From Paenibacillus shirakamiensis (GTDB taxonomy: Bacteria; Bacillota; Bacilli; Paenibacillales; Paenibacillaceae), in the NCBI RefSeq assembly GCF_017874255.1, contig NZ_JAGGLD010000002.1:310001-374000 (forward strand): a stretch of 64,000 bases of DNA. Direction: 5' to 3'. Under the pieces are notes generated by a model. It did not search any database. It worked only from the letters and a program-made list of their open reading frames with translations, and was not told the DNA's origin. Shown here piece by piece: positions 1 through 8,214 of the stretch; the stretch's first letter is position 1; every line of letters begins with the position of its first letter. A program made the position numbers and the translations under genes.

Positions 1-1
1 A

Positions 2-814
2 TATTTCAATCCTAGTCGAAGCGTAAAAGACCGTGCAGCCTATCATATGATTACAGAAGCAGAACAATCGGGTAAGCTTACGCCCGGGGCTACTATTATT
101 GAACCTACGAGTGGCAATACAGGCATTGGGTTAGCCATGAACGCCGCTGCTAAGGGATATAAAGCGATTCTAATCATGCCAGATAATATGACGCAAGAGC
201 GAATTAATATTTTGAAGGCTTATGGTGCTGAGGTATATCTTACCCCTGCCGCTGAGCGGATGCCGGGAGCGATTCGTAAAGCGCTTGAACTTCATGAACA
301 GATGCCAGGGAGCTTCATTCCTCAGCAATTCGAGAATCCAGCTAATCCAGAAATTCATCGCCGCACAACGGCTCTAGAAATTTTACAACAGATGAATGGA
401 TCTTTAGATGCTTTTGTAGCCACTTCCGGTACAGGTGGAACCATTACAGGGACTAGTGAAGTCCTGCGGCAACATCTGCCGCAGATTCAGATCTATGTAG
501 TTGAGCCTCAGGGGTCACCCGTATTGTCTGGCGGAGAACCCGGTCCACATAAGCTCGTAGGAACAAGTCCGGGATTTATACCTAAGATTCTCAATACAGA
601 CATCTATGATGAGATCGTGCAGGTCACAGATGAAGATGCGCTTAAGACGACACGTCAGCTAGCATGCCAAGAAGGGATTTTGGTGGGACCTTCAGCTGGA
701 GCTTCCGTCTGGACTGCTCTGCAAGTAGCGCGCAAGCTAGGTAAAGGTCATAAAGTGCTCTGCATTGCCCCAGACACAGGTGAGCGATACCTCAGTATGA
801 ATGTTTTTCAATAA
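2..814 (+). CDS. cysK: Cysteine synthase, 5' end outside window
   Basis: PLP-dependent O-acetylserine (thiol)-lyase, which makes cysteine from O-acetylserine and sulfide in the cytoplasm. The reading frame is open from base 2, so the start lies upstream; about 270 of the usual ~305 residues are present. Visible motifs are the PLP-lysine segment NPSRSVKDR (Lys codon at 26-28), the substrate loop TSGNTG, the phosphate-binding GTGGT and a C-terminal GPSAGAS. It ends 34 bases before the start of a rhodanese gene on the same strand, so the two may form a sulfur-metabolism operon. A CysM or cystathionine beta-synthase-like role cannot be excluded without the missing N-terminus, but the length and motifs fit CysK. 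Confidence 0.93.
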   Translation, partial: YFNPSRSVKDRAAYHMITEAEQSGKLTPGATIIEPTSGNTGIGLAMNAAAKGYKAILIMPDNMTQERINILKAYGAEVYLTPAAERMPGAIRKALELHEQMPGSFIPQQFENPANPEIHRRTTALEILQQMNGSLDAFVATSGTGGTITGTSEVLRQHLPQIQIYVVEPQGSPVLSGGEPGPHKLVGTSPGFIPKILNTDIYDEIVQVTDEDALKTTRQLACQEGILVGPSAGASVWTALQVARKLGKGHKVLCIAPDTGERYLSMNVFQ

Positions 815-848
815 CTATATATCGATAACAAGAGAGGTGGACCCTACT

Positions 849-1226
849 ATGAGTACCCTAATTGATGGTGTATCCCACGTTGATCGCGAGGAACTATTTG
901 ATCTTCTTCATAATGATGAGCGTAAAGCCCTAATTATTGATGTTCGTGAGTTAGATGAATATGAAGAAGGACACATTCCCCAAGTTCCCTTGATTCCTAT
1001 GGGAGAGATCGCAGCATATGTCAATGAATTTGACAAGGACAGAGAATATGTATTTGTATGCCGCAGTGGCAAACGCAGCTTTGAAGTGGCGCGATTTTTC
1101 CAATCTCAAGGTTTCGAACATGTGCATAATTACTATGGAGGCATGTTGAACTGGGACAAAGATATCGTATCGGGTCCGGAAAATGTAGTTGAAGATTTCA
1201 ATGCTGAGCAGTTGGAGCGTAAGTAG
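849..1226 (+). CDS. Single-domain rhodanese-like protein
   Basis: A 125-aa cytoplasmic rhodanese (sulfurtransferase) domain. The active-site loop is CRSGKRS, with Cys as the sulfur acceptor, after the typical IIDVRELDEYEEGHIP strand-helix motif near the N-terminus. I chose the ATG at 849 because AGAGGTGG sits just upstream at 832-839; a longer in-frame start at 801 overlaps the cysteine synthase gene and lacks a ribosome binding site. The downstream neighbour is an intrinsic terminator. Its place behind a cysteine synthase suggests handling of persulfide or sulfane sulfur, but the physiological acceptor is unknown. Confidence 0.88.
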   Translation: MSTLIDGVSHVDREELFDLLHNDERKALIIDVRELDEYEEGHIPQVPLIPMGEIAAYVNEFDKDREYVFVCRSGKRSFEVARFFQSQGFEHVHNYYGGMLNWDKDIVSGPENVVEDFNAEQLERK

Positions 1227-1257
1227 TATTAGCTACACGCATGCATATCTGATCAAT

Positions 1258-1298
1258 AAAAAACCATGTTGGAGCTAAGAAGCCCGACATGGTTTTTG
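1258..1298 (+). terminator. Intrinsic terminator after rhodanese
   Basis: A 12-bp stem (1261-1272 with 1284-1295, one G-U pair) is followed by a short T run on the plus strand, 35 bases after the rhodanese stop. Confidence 0.75.
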
Positions 1299-1336
1299 CG
1301 TTTGTACATTGGAACTGTGAACAGAAGATATGTTCT

Positions 1337-1726
1337 TTAAACATCCACTTTATAGCCCAAGGTCAACTCATCTCCAGGTAAGCCTCGAATACCCCAGTGG
1401 TGTTTGGGCGTCTCATATATGGTAATCTCTACATCGTTAGGTTCAATATATGCATGCTGTGCTATGCGCTCAAATAATAACCGAATTAATTTACGCTTGG
1501 TCACCGCGCTTCTTCCCTCGAACATGCTGATCTCCACAATGATATACCGCTCACTTCGATCGCTAGGATAGATGAAATCCTGTGAATTCATTGGAAAAAA
1601 TCGGTGGAATCTCTTCTCTTCTGGATAGGCTAGCGCCTCCATGACTGCCATATGTATAGCTTCAGATAGAACTGTGCGAACTTCTGCCAAATGATGATCT
1701 ATTCCATATATTTTAACCTGAGCCAT
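1337..1726 (-). CDS. Tautomerase-family protein lacking Pro-1
   Basis: A 129-aa protein of the 4-oxalocrotonate tautomerase / MIF-like superfamily (Tautomerase_2 type), recognised from the conserved blocks KRFHRFFP, YIIVEISMFEGRS, KKLIRLLFERI-like and the C-terminal HWGIRGLPGDEL. The ATG at 1726 has GGGAGG five bases upstream, so the longer GTG start at 1741 is unlikely. Family enzymes normally use the N-terminal proline exposed after Met removal; here the protein starts Met-Ala-Gln, so classical tautomerase chemistry is doubtful. It follows a small membrane protein gene by 11 bases and is probably co-transcribed with it. Function unknown. Confidence 0.8.
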   Translation of the reverse strand: MAQVKIYGIDHHLAEVRTVLSEAIHMAVMEALAYPEEKRFHRFFPMNSQDFIYPSDRSERYIIVEISMFEGRSAVTKRKLIRLLFERIAQHAYIEPNDVEITIYETPKHHWGIRGLPGDELTLGYKVDV

Positions 1727-1737
1727 GGAAACCTCCC

Positions 1738-2109
1738 TCACATACTGGTAATGAACACGCCCATAATATACAAAATAAGAAGTATACTACCGATTCCACC
1801 TGTAATAAAAAAGAACACGACATTGATACGGTTTTTTGTTATTTTCCAAATTCCGTACACAGCGATATAGATCCCTGAAAGACACACCCACCACCAAATA
1901 ATATGTCCCCAGATGCCCAAGGCTTGAATGACATCGGTGATAAATAAGAACAGGAAGATCACCTGAAGCCCGATCGTCAGACAACTATAGCCAAGAAACG
2001 TTCGATTCAATTCCTCCGTTAATGTACGTCGTCGATTCATTTCAATGATAAAGAGCGGCACAACCATCAATCCTATAAAAATTAAAATCATAAATATTGT
2101 CGTAACCAC
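1738..2109 (-). CDS. Small integral membrane protein
   Basis: A 123-aa protein that is almost entirely hydrophobic, with about four predicted membrane helices (roughly residues 3-24, 40-62, 68-88 and 98-120) and a basic loop NRRR after the first helix. I do not recognise a named family. It lies between a TPR protein gene (16 bases upstream) and the tautomerase-like gene, all leftward, so it is likely part of one transcript. No catalytic motif is visible. Coding nature is supported by the tight packing and full-length hydrophobic pattern. Confidence 0.65.
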   Translation of the reverse strand: MVTTIFMILIFIGLMVVPLFIIEMNRRRTLTEELNRTFLGYSCLTIGLQVIFLFLFITDVIQALGIWGHIIWWWVCLSGIYIAVYGIWKITKNRINVVFFFITGGIGSILLILYIMGVFITSM

Positions 2110-2125
2110 GATGTTCTCCTCTCAT

Positions 2126-2608
2126 TTACCATGTCTCATTCAGACGATCTGCATAAAAGTGAATCGCTTTGCTATATTCCTGAATGCCTGAATGGGAAGA
2201 AGTATCCCCTAGCTCATGTAGCAATCTGCGCATTGCCGCTTCGTATTCTCCCAAATTATATAGGGCCATTGCTAAAAAAACACCAAATTCCTTATTCTCC
2301 GGATACTTAACCAGCCCATCTTCCAATATTTCTTTGGCTTTCTCGTAATGTCCCAGTGTGCGATATGTACTTCCTAGTCCTAACATAGCCCCCGCCCTAT
2401 ATCTTTCTGCTAATTCAAGAGAAAGAGCCTGCTCATAGTAAGGAATAGCCTCTCGTTCGAGTCCAAGTACATCATAGGTCCAAGCCAGTTGATACAACAG
2501 AAATGCATCTTTGGGCTGAAATTTCAATATACCCAGCATGTGTTCCAATGCTTCTGCCGCTTGGCTTGACTCTCTAAGCTCTATAGCATTCTGTAAGTCT
2601 TTCTGCAT
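2126..2608 (-). CDS. Tetratricopeptide repeat protein
   Basis: A 160-aa soluble helical-repeat protein. TPR signatures are visible in tandem: an AWTYDVLGLEREAIPYYEQAL unit near residues 48-68, a GLGSTYRTLGHYEKAKEIL unit around 77-95, and an AMALYNLGEYEAAMRRL unit around 113-129. Such repeats mediate protein-protein contacts; the partner is unknown. Start ATG at 2608 follows AAAGGCAGGATG. It sits in a run of leftward genes with a GNAT acetyltransferase 30 bases upstream and a membrane protein downstream. Confidence 0.82.
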   Translation of the reverse strand: MQKDLQNAIELRESSQAAEALEHMLGILKFQPKDAFLLYQLAWTYDVLGLEREAIPYYEQALSLELAERYRAGAMLGLGSTYRTLGHYEKAKEILEDGLVKYPENKEFGVFLAMALYNLGEYEAAMRRLLHELGDTSSHSGIQEYSKAIHFYADRLNETW

Positions 2609-2638
2609 CGTTCATCCTGCCTTTGTAAATAAAAATGA

Positions 2639-3094
2639 TTAACACTGTACATAGTAATGTTCATATTTCGTATCTTTAACATATCCGTGTTGCTTGTAAA
2701 GTGACTGAGCCTCGTAATTGGTACATGCCGTAGAAAGTTCGATCCCTTGAACACCCAATTCTACTCCACAAGCATAAACTGCGTCTAATAATCTCCCTGC
2801 TAGACCCTGTCTTCGATGTTCATTAACAATGTAAAGATCGTTCAATATAAGAGAGCGCTTCATACCGATAGAAGTAAACACAGGATATAATTGAGCAAAT
2901 CCTACAATCCGGTTAGTAGACTCTTCTATAACTATAATAATTGTGGATTCTTGACGATCCATCCGTTCTTGCAAGAACGCCTTCGCCCCTATCACATCAG
3001 ACGACTGTTCATAAAAAATACGATAGAAATCGAACACTTCACTTAGATTCTCCACATCTTGAATGGCAGCCTGACGTACGGTATAGGTTGGCAT
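2639..3094 (-). CDS. GNAT-family N-acetyltransferase
   Basis: A 151-aa GNAT acetyltransferase. The acetyl-CoA binding motif A is EHRRQGLAGRLLDA (R/Q-x-x-G-x-G/A type), preceded by the strand LNDLYIVNEHRR and followed by the family's C-terminal NYEAQSLYKQHGY segment. ATG at 3094 is preceded by GAGAGGAAT. The substrate cannot be read from the sequence; small-molecule amines or protein N-termini are the usual targets. It lies in the leftward cluster with TPR and DUF2500 genes. Confidence 0.85.
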   Translation of the reverse strand: MPTYTVRQAAIQDVENLSEVFDFYRIFYEQSSDVIGAKAFLQERMDRQESTIIIVIEESTNRIVGFAQLYPVFTSIGMKRSLILNDLYIVNEHRRQGLAGRLLDAVYACGVELGVQGIELSTACTNYEAQSLYKQHGYVKDTKYEHYYVQC

Positions 3095-3118
3095 GTTGTT
3101 ATTCCTCTCACAACTGAA

Positions 3119-3508
3119 TTATAATGAAGTACCTTGTCTTTGAAAGCCTTTAAAACGAGTGCCTTGATAGGAAAGTTCACCTTGGTCGCCCTCAACCTGT
3201 AACCCATACACTTTACCAGACACTTCGAATTCCTCTCTTCGTCCATCTGTGAATTCATATGTAACAAAATATGAAGTAAAGCCAGTCGAATCCTCAGACC
3301 CCGATCCTATTTCCGTTCTCTTTGTAACAAGTTTGGCCGACTCCCTCAGAAGTTCCTTCCCGTTGTTAGAATTCCAGGTGTACAAACCTTTAATAATGAC
3401 ATAGGCAAATCCTGATATCACAAAGATGAAGATCATAATCATAAAGAGTGCCATTACAGGAGCATCTTGAAAAAGCTCTTCAAAAAAACCTGTCTCATCC
3501 ATACCCAT
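3119..3508 (-). CDS. DUF2500 single-pass membrane protein
   Basis: A 129-aa protein with one N-terminal membrane helix (about residues 17-42) and a beta-rich extracytoplasmic or cytoplasmic domain with the pattern YFVTYEFTDGRREEFEV, typical of DUF2500 proteins. Members of this family are widespread in Bacillales but have no assigned biochemical role. The start is preceded by AGGAGGTACAGG. First gene of the leftward run that continues into the GNAT, TPR and tautomerase-like genes. Confidence 0.8.
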   Translation of the reverse strand: MGMDETGFFEELFQDAPVMALFMIMIFIFVISGFAYVIIKGLYTWNSNNGKELLRESAKLVTKRTEIGSGSEDSTGFTSYFVTYEFTDGRREEFEVSGKVYGLQVEGDQGELSYQGTRFKGFQRQGTSL

Positions 3509-3668
3509 TCCTGTACCTCCTGTATTTCACACTTATGATAAAATGATCGTGGACAGATACAACAATACAAAACCTTTTTTACCACAATTATACAACGAAT
3601 AGTAATCAGATGTTAGCTTCTTCTTTATAGAACATTTACAGCGCACTGCAACAAGCTGGAGTACATAA

Positions 3669-3702
3669 CAAAACGGCTCTCCGAAGAGAAGCCGCTTTTT
3701 TG
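3669..3702. terminator. Bidirectional hairpin terminator
   Basis: The stem AAACGGCTCTC with GAGAAGCCGCTTT has a one-base bulge and a CGAA-type loop; it is flanked by A-rich and T-rich tracts, so it can act on both strands. It sits 35 bases after the stop of the leftward VOC gene. Confidence 0.65.
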
Positions 3703-3736
3703 TATCATCCTATTGCCTTTACTAAAAGTTACGGAA

Positions 3737-4129
3737 TTAACGTATCACTTGATGCACTACAAACAGATTGCCACTCAAATCAGAAAATTTCACAAATCTC
3801 ATTTCAGCATTCTTTTCGATAGGCATAAGTTCGATTGTTGCTCCCGAGTTCTCAAGCTTCGCTGTGAAAGCCTCCATATCATCCGTCTCTAAGCCCATAA
3901 CCGGAAGATACTCCCCGTCCACATGAATAGTCATCTCTCTTGTATCCTGCGTCTCCCACAGGAACAGGTCCGGGCCTTCTCCAAACTTTAGCACGGCAAA
4001 AGCTTCGAAATTCGCTTTTAGCTCCAAGCCTAAGTAGGTCGTATACCACACTACAGACTCTTCCACATTCTTCACAGGTAATTGAACGTGAGATATTCCT
4101 TTGAGCATTGTACCCACCGAATGGAACAT
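3737..4129 (-). CDS. VOC-superfamily (glyoxalase/bleomycin-resistance type) protein
   Basis: A 130-aa vicinal-oxygen-chelate fold protein: it opens with GISHVQLPVKNVEESVVWY, the usual first beta-alpha unit with a metal-ligand His, and ends with FSDLSGNLFVVHQ, the usual last strand. ATG at 4129 is supported by AGGAGG eight bases upstream; a second ATG seven codons in is less well placed. VOC proteins may be lyases, dioxygenases or drug-binding proteins; the substrate is not evident. The gene is monocistronic, between a terminator and the MFS gene. Confidence 0.82.
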   Translation of the reverse strand: MFHSVGTMLKGISHVQLPVKNVEESVVWYTTYLGLELKANFEAFAVLKFGEGPDLFLWETQDTREMTIHVDGEYLPVMGLETDDMEAFTAKLENSGATIELMPIEKNAEMRFVKFSDLSGNLFVVHQVIR

Positions 4130-4253
4130 CGAAATAGCCTCCTATTTCAAAAATTCATGACTGGCTCCGGAGTATGTACTAGAGTATAACCACCTGTTAA
4201 ATATACCATATTAACCAATTAATTGGTAAATTATAAGAGGGTAGTATTCTCTT

Positions 4254-5465
4254 CTACAATCGAACGTTGGTTACAGTAGGATCTCCCTCTGTCCTACTCA
4301 GCTCTGATGGAATAGGTAGGAGACATAGAAGAGCTAACAAGAGACCTACGGAAGCCGTAATAAATAAGGCTGGATATCCCCACTGATCCATAAGAAGCCC
4401 TAGAAGAGGAGGCGAGATAATAGCAGCCAGGGAGGAGACCAGATAGTATAGTCCTGTGCGAGTACCAATGCTCTCTTCCGACCCGGTGGACACTATCCAA
4501 GGATACGAATTGATATTAATGCAGGCCCAGAATAGTCCTCCAGCTACTAAAAGGAGACGTAGAGCTAGTAGATGGTGTACAAAAACTATCGCGCTAAAAA
4601 TGATAAATAGTCCAACAACTCCGCTCAGTATGACCCTCTTCTTCCCATATCGTGCACCCAGCCAGCCACTAGGAATTGCAAAGGCTAAGAAGGCTAAGGA
4701 GAAGAACGTAAGCGAGAAGGAAGCTGCACTGCCAGATAAGCCCAAATACTTCGTACCATATAAAGTAAACATGGCTTCAACTCCTTGATAGGCAAGGAAC
4801 CAGCAGAAAATGGCCGATAAAATAAGGATGGTTGTGCGATCGAGCTGCGCTCGCAATGAAATACGAGGTTTACTGAAAGCATGGACATCTTTATTCGCTA
4901 TTGGATTAGGAACTTCCTTAATACCAAATTTAAGTATTAACATAGCACCTATAATGATGACACCCGCACATAGAAAAGGCACAAAAGTACCTATTTTATA
5001 TAATATAGAACCTACGCCAAAAGCTAACACCGAACCAAGACCGCCCATTACGTTGATGATCCCATTAGCCTTTGTTCTTTGGGGTTCAGGCGTAATATCT
5101 GGCATAAGAGAGACGGTAGGTGAGCGAAATAGACTCATCGAGAGATTCATAAGAACCATGAAGATCACGAGTGTACTTAGGCTGGTATACCAAGGAATTA
5201 AAGTTACGAATAGGGCAGCAAGCGGCATCCCCATTAGTAAATAAGGCATTCTTCGCCCGAAGCGAGTATTGGTTCGATCACTGCGATGACCAATCCAAGG
5301 CTGAATGAACAAGGCGAGATAATTATCAATAGTCATCATGAAGCCAATCAGTGAAGCTTTTTGCAGGTATTGAGCCAAAAATAACGGAACAAAAGCATTA
5401 TAAAGCGCCCATGTAATACTTATACTGAAGAAACCAAGACCAAGCAGCCAGGTTTTCTTCGTCAT
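4254..5465 (-). CDS. MFS transporter, SLC45-like
   Basis: A 403-aa major facilitator with about 12 membrane helices. The GHRSDRTNTRFGRRMPYL segment between helices 2 and 3 is the MFS signature loop in the form seen in sugar-transporting SLC45/GPH-like carriers. A second cytoplasmic signature GWLGARYGKKR follows helix 8. Its ATG overlaps the stop of the glycerophosphodiesterase gene by four bases (ATGA type), so the two are translationally coupled. The coupling suggests import of a glycerol or sugar compound linked to phosphodiester breakdown, but the substrate is inferred only. Confidence 0.82.
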   Translation of the reverse strand: MTKKTWLLGLGFFSISITWALYNAFVPLFLAQYLQKASLIGFMMTIDNYLALFIQPWIGHRSDRTNTRFGRRMPYLLMGMPLAALFVTLIPWYTSLSTLVIFMVLMNLSMSLFRSPTVSLMPDITPEPQRTKANGIINVMGGLGSVLAFGVGSILYKIGTFVPFLCAGVIIIGAMLILKFGIKEVPNPIANKDVHAFSKPRISLRAQLDRTTILILSAIFCWFLAYQGVEAMFTLYGTKYLGLSGSAASFSLTFFSLAFLAFAIPSGWLGARYGKKRVILSGVVGLFIIFSAIVFVHHLLALRLLLVAGGLFWACININSYPWIVSTGSEESIGTRTGLYYLVSSLAAIISPPLLGLLMDQWGYPALFITASVGLLLALLCLLPIPSELSRTEGDPTVTNVRL

Positions 5466-6208
5466 ACGGGCAATCCTCCCCGCGAGCCTAATAACTCAGC
5501 CAATCGATCGGGGTAATCCGTAATGATGCCCGAGATGCCCGCTTCAATCCATTTCTTCATCTCTTGTGGATCATTTACGGTAAAAGGATGGTAAGGCATA
5601 CCTTGCCTTATAGCTTCTTGAATAAGTTCGGGGGTCAATGCGTATTTAAAAGGATGTAAAGCAGAAGCTCCAATCGTACTTGCATACGTCCACGGTTCAT
5701 AGAGGCCTTCCATATAAAGCACAGCAGTTCGAATCGAAGGATCGATGGTGTGACACGCTACTAAAGAGTAATGATTAAAACTTGACAAGATAACACGATC
5801 TTCTAGCTGATAATCACGAATCAGATCGATAACCTTCTGCTCCATGCCAGTATAAGGAATAATACCATTCTTGAGCTCCAAGTTCAGACATAATGACTTA
5901 TCTCGTGCCCATTCAAGCAAATCTGCTAATTGGGGAATCCCCTCCCCGCGGTATTGTTCATGATACCAGCTTCCTACCTCTCTAGTACGCAGTTCAGCAA
6001 GCGTCAAATCCTTGACCCATTCGGGAGTTCCCGCCGTTCGGGTTAAGGTCTCATCATGAATTAGGACGAGAGCCCCGTCTTTAGTCATTTGGATGTCGGT
6101 CTCTATGCCCGTAGCTCCGAGTTCCCACGCATACTTGAAAGAGATCATCGTATTCTCTGGACGATGCCCAGCCGCTCCACGATGAGCCAAATTAATTACC
6201 GCTGACAT
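5462..6208 (-). CDS. ugpQ: Glycerophosphodiester phosphodiesterase (cytoplasmic UgpQ type)
   Basis: A 248-aa GDPD-family TIM-barrel enzyme hydrolysing glycerophosphodiesters to glycerol-3-phosphate and an alcohol. Catalytic features: AHRGAAGHRPENT at the N-terminus (His-Arg and Glu-Asn), GIETDIQMTKDG (metal-binding Glu and Asp), and IHDETLTRT (second catalytic His). There is no signal peptide, so it acts in the cytoplasm. ATG at 6208 follows AGGGGGAAAAGG. Downstream MFS gene overlaps by four bases. The residual assignment risk is only the exact substrate. Confidence 0.92.
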   Translation of the reverse strand: MSAVINLAHRGAAGHRPENTMISFKYAWELGATGIETDIQMTKDGALVLIHDETLTRTAGTPEWVKDLTLAELRTREVGSWYHEQYRGEGIPQLADLLEWARDKSLCLNLELKNGIIPYTGMEQKVIDLIRDYQLEDRVILSSFNHYSLVACHTIDPSIRTAVLYMEGLYEPWTYASTIGASALHPFKYALTPELIQEAIRQGMPYHPFTVNDPQEMKKWIEAGISGIITDYPDRLAELLGSRGGLPV

Positions 6209-6324
6209 AACCTTTTCCCCCTTGGTTCGTGCATAACATTCACACTACTTTTAGGATACGGTCTAATTGTAAACGGGTTGTTATCTCCTTTAACAAATCC
6301 TATTCAAGTCGGGACAATTCCATG

Positions 6325-6498
6325 CTACGTCCATCTTTTAATTCGAATCGACTTCCACTGAGCATGCAGCATCCTCTCGCGATAAGCGTAACTGCCTTTC
6401 CTCCGTCCAAATACGGGGGAAGTTCGGCCAATATCCAGAATGGCCTCGGGTGATTCTCCCTTAATTTTGCCACACACCATTTCATACAAGATTCCCAT
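6325..6498 (-). CDS. 57-aa basic protein under Fur control
   Basis: A 57-aa protein beginning MGILYEMVCGKIKGESPE and ending SIRIKRWT; about 13 Arg/Lys against 5 acidic residues. The ATG at 6498 is preceded by AAAGGATG at good spacing. Upstream is a promoter with a perfect Fur box, so it is probably made under iron limitation. B. subtilis has small basic Fur-regulated proteins (FbpA, FbpB, FbpC) that work with the FsrA small RNA; this protein is of similar size and charge, but I see no clear sequence match, so that link is an inference. A longer reading frame from 6600 would include the promoter and is not credible. Confidence 0.6.
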   Translation of the reverse strand: MGILYEMVCGKIKGESPEAILDIGRTSPVFGRRKGSYAYRERMLHAQWKSIRIKRWT

Positions 6499-6541
6499 AA
6501 CTGTCCATCCTTTCTTATTTGAAATTTTGCTTAATTGATAT

Positions 6542-6556
6542 TGATAATCATTATCA
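6542..6556. promoter_or_regulatory. Fur box (perfect 7-1-7 inverted repeat)
   Basis: TGATAATCATTATCA matches the Bacillus Fur 7-1-7 consensus at every position. It begins about 16 bases downstream of the -10 element of the leftward promoter, where bound Fur-Fe would block initiation. Confidence 0.88.
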
Positions 6557-6571
6557 TTATTGTCTGTAGTC

Positions 6572-6600
6572 AGTATAAAAGGAATTGTAGTGGAACACAA
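6572..6600 (-). promoter_or_regulatory. SigA-type promoter for the Fur-regulated small gene
   Basis: On the minus strand, TTGTGT (6600-6595) and TATACT (6577-6572) are separated by exactly 17 bases. The Fur box follows directly and the 57-codon gene starts about 75 bases downstream. Confidence 0.6.
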
Positions 6601-6693
6601 GCCTTAATTTGGAGAAGCAGAGGTGGCTATTAATAAATTAATGATTGCTATTAAAAGTAAAGATGATAGATAGCTTTCTAAACTAGTAGCTAT

Positions 6694-6738
6694 TAAAAAA
6701 GGCCTGATATATTCTGCTTACCGCAGCATATATCAGGC
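6694..6738 (-). terminator. Intrinsic terminator of the 60-aa protein gene
   Basis: A perfect 11-bp stem (6702-6712 with 6728-6738) is followed by six T residues on the minus strand, directly after the stop of the 60-aa gene. Confidence 0.85.
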
Positions 6739-6739
6739 T

Positions 6740-6922
6740 TTATCTAAATCTTAACATATAAACTACAGCAATAATAATGGCCATAATAGCTACTACAATC
6801 GACGTATTCATAAGCTGACTAAGCATAGTAGATCGTAATTTATTCTTGTCATTTTGTATTTCTGCATATCTCTTTTTTGCTAAGTCTTCCTCTACTCCAT
6901 TAAGTATTCTAGGTTCAAACAT
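6740..6922 (-). CDS. Small C-terminally anchored membrane protein
   Basis: A 60-aa protein: a charged N-terminal half (NGVEEDLAKKRYAEIQNDKNK) followed by one membrane helix at about residues 39-57 and a short basic end. The start ATG is preceded by GGAAGGATAA. It has its own terminator and stands alone. No family recognised. Small tail-anchored proteins of this kind are often regulators of membrane complexes or sporulation proteins, but nothing here decides the role. Confidence 0.6.
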   Translation of the reverse strand: MFEPRILNGVEEDLAKKRYAEIQNDKNKLRSTMLSQLMNTSIVVAIMAIIIAVVYMLRFR

Positions 6923-7111
6923 GCATTATCCTTCCCTTCTTGCTCTGCATAACTCTTAGTAATTTCAATGAAATACCTTCTCTTAAAAGATTACTATAAT
7001 CCATATTATACCATAATTTAACTTAAAATTACTTTTGATTTATTCACTTCTACTAAGGCTATGCTCTCAGATAAAATGCTTAGCCTAGTAAATAGAATCA
7101 AATAGATGAAT

Positions 7112-7147
7112 AAAAAAGCTGTTCCGAATAACCGGAACAGCTTTTAT
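7112..7147 (-). terminator. Intrinsic terminator of the tsa operon
   Basis: The stem AAAAGCTGTTCCG pairs with CGGAACAGCTTTT around a short loop, flanked by A and T tracts. It overlaps the stop region of tsaD. Confidence 0.85.
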
Positions 7148-8208
7148 TATGATTGCACGGACCAGGCTTCTAGCGAGAGCCCTGGCTCTGCTTTCATCGT
7201 CTGCGGAACGAACTCTCCATGTAACCATTTCAGATGAGCTGCGGCTCCAATCATCGCGGCATTATCCGTGCAGTATTTCAGAGGTGGAACGAGAAGCGCG
7301 ATACTCTCCTGCTTACAACGAGCGGTTAAGGCTGCGCGTAACCCCTGATTTGCTGCCACACCTCCGCACAGTAACAACTGAACGGCGCCCGTCTCCCGGA
7401 CCGCACGAATAGCTTTCTCGACCAATACTTCCATAACAGAGGCTTGGAACCCAAGTGCGATACCTGATTGATCGGGTGTCTCGCCCCGCATTTTGCTCTG
7501 ATTTACAGCGTTGAGTACAGCTGATTTGAGTCCGCTGAAACTGAAGTCATAGGAGTCAGGTTCCAGCCAAGCGCGTGGTAACTTGACCTCGGTCTCAGAC
7601 TGCATAGCAAGCTGATCCACATAAGGCCCGCCCGGATAAGGGAATCCGAGCGCCCGTGCTACTTTATCATAGGCTTCCCCTACAGCATCATCCCTTGTAC
7701 GGCCAATCAGATGAAAATGCCCTTCTTGTTCCATAAGTACAAGCTCAGTGTGCCCACCAGACACTACCAGTGCCATGCAGGGGTACTCCAACTCTTGCAC
7801 CAAACGATTGGCATAAATATGTCCTGCAATATGATGCGTGCCGATCAGAGGCTTGTCTAGCGCAAAAGCAAGGCTTTTAGCGGCCATAATTCCTACTAAT
7901 AATGCTCCTACCAGACCAGGTCCCTGGGTAACAGCAATCGCAGACAATTGGTCCAGCGGAATACCCGCTTCTTCTACTGCCTCTTCAAGCATAACCGTGA
8001 TACTTTCCACATGTTTACGTGAGGCGACCTCGGGCACTACACCGCCAAATGCTTTATGCGTCTCAATCTGACTAAAGATCATATTAGAAAGCACATCTCG
8101 CCCGTTCTTCACTACCGAAACGGCCGTCTCATCACAACTTGTCTCAATCGCGAGAATATAACTATCCTGACCCGGCTTTGGTGGATTAGACAATTGATTC
8201 GAATTCAA
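7147..8208 (-). CDS. tsaD: tRNA N6-adenosine threonylcarbamoyltransferase TsaD
   Basis: A 353-aa ASKHA-fold enzyme that transfers the threonylcarbamoyl group to A37 of ANN-decoding tRNAs together with TsaB and TsaE. Motifs: [14 protein letters not shown] at the N-terminus, metal-binding THHIAGH near residue 120, VVSGGHTEL, and [18 protein letters not shown] segment. Length is normal (about 340). The start appears to be TTG at 8208, six bases after the rimI stop, with only a weak GGGAATGA upstream; the conserved core begins about 16 residues in, so a start nearby is required. Last gene of tsaE-tsaB-rimI-tsaD. Confidence 0.96.
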   Translation of the reverse strand: MNSNQLSNPPKPGQDSYILAIETSCDETAVSVVKNGRDVLSNMIFSQIETHKAFGGVVPEVASRKHVESITVMLEEAVEEAGIPLDQLSAIAVTQGPGLVGALLVGIMAAKSLAFALDKPLIGTHHIAGHIYANRLVQELEYPCMALVVSGGHTELVLMEQEGHFHLIGRTRDDAVGEAYDKVARALGFPYPGGPYVDQLAMQSETEVKLPRAWLEPDSYDFSFSGLKSAVLNAVNQSKMRGETPDQSGIALGFQASVMEVLVEKAIRAVRETGAVQLLLCGGVAANQGLRAALTARCKQESIALLVPPLKYCTDNAAMIGAAAHLKWLHGEFVPQTMKAEPGLSLEAWSVQS

Positions 8209-8214
8209 TAGTTA

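Noticed and set aside
4456..5244. Two long plus-strand reading frames across the MFS transporter gene
   Set aside because: They are antisense to a well-supported membrane protein, have no ribosome binding site and no recognisable composition.
6499..6600. N-terminal extension of the 57-aa protein to 6600
   Set aside because: It would translate through the Fur box and the promoter; the internal ATG has a good ribosome binding site.
6622..6672. A 16-codon rightward reading frame starting GTG near the Fur box
   Set aside because: Too short, no conserved feature, no promoter on that side that I could identify.
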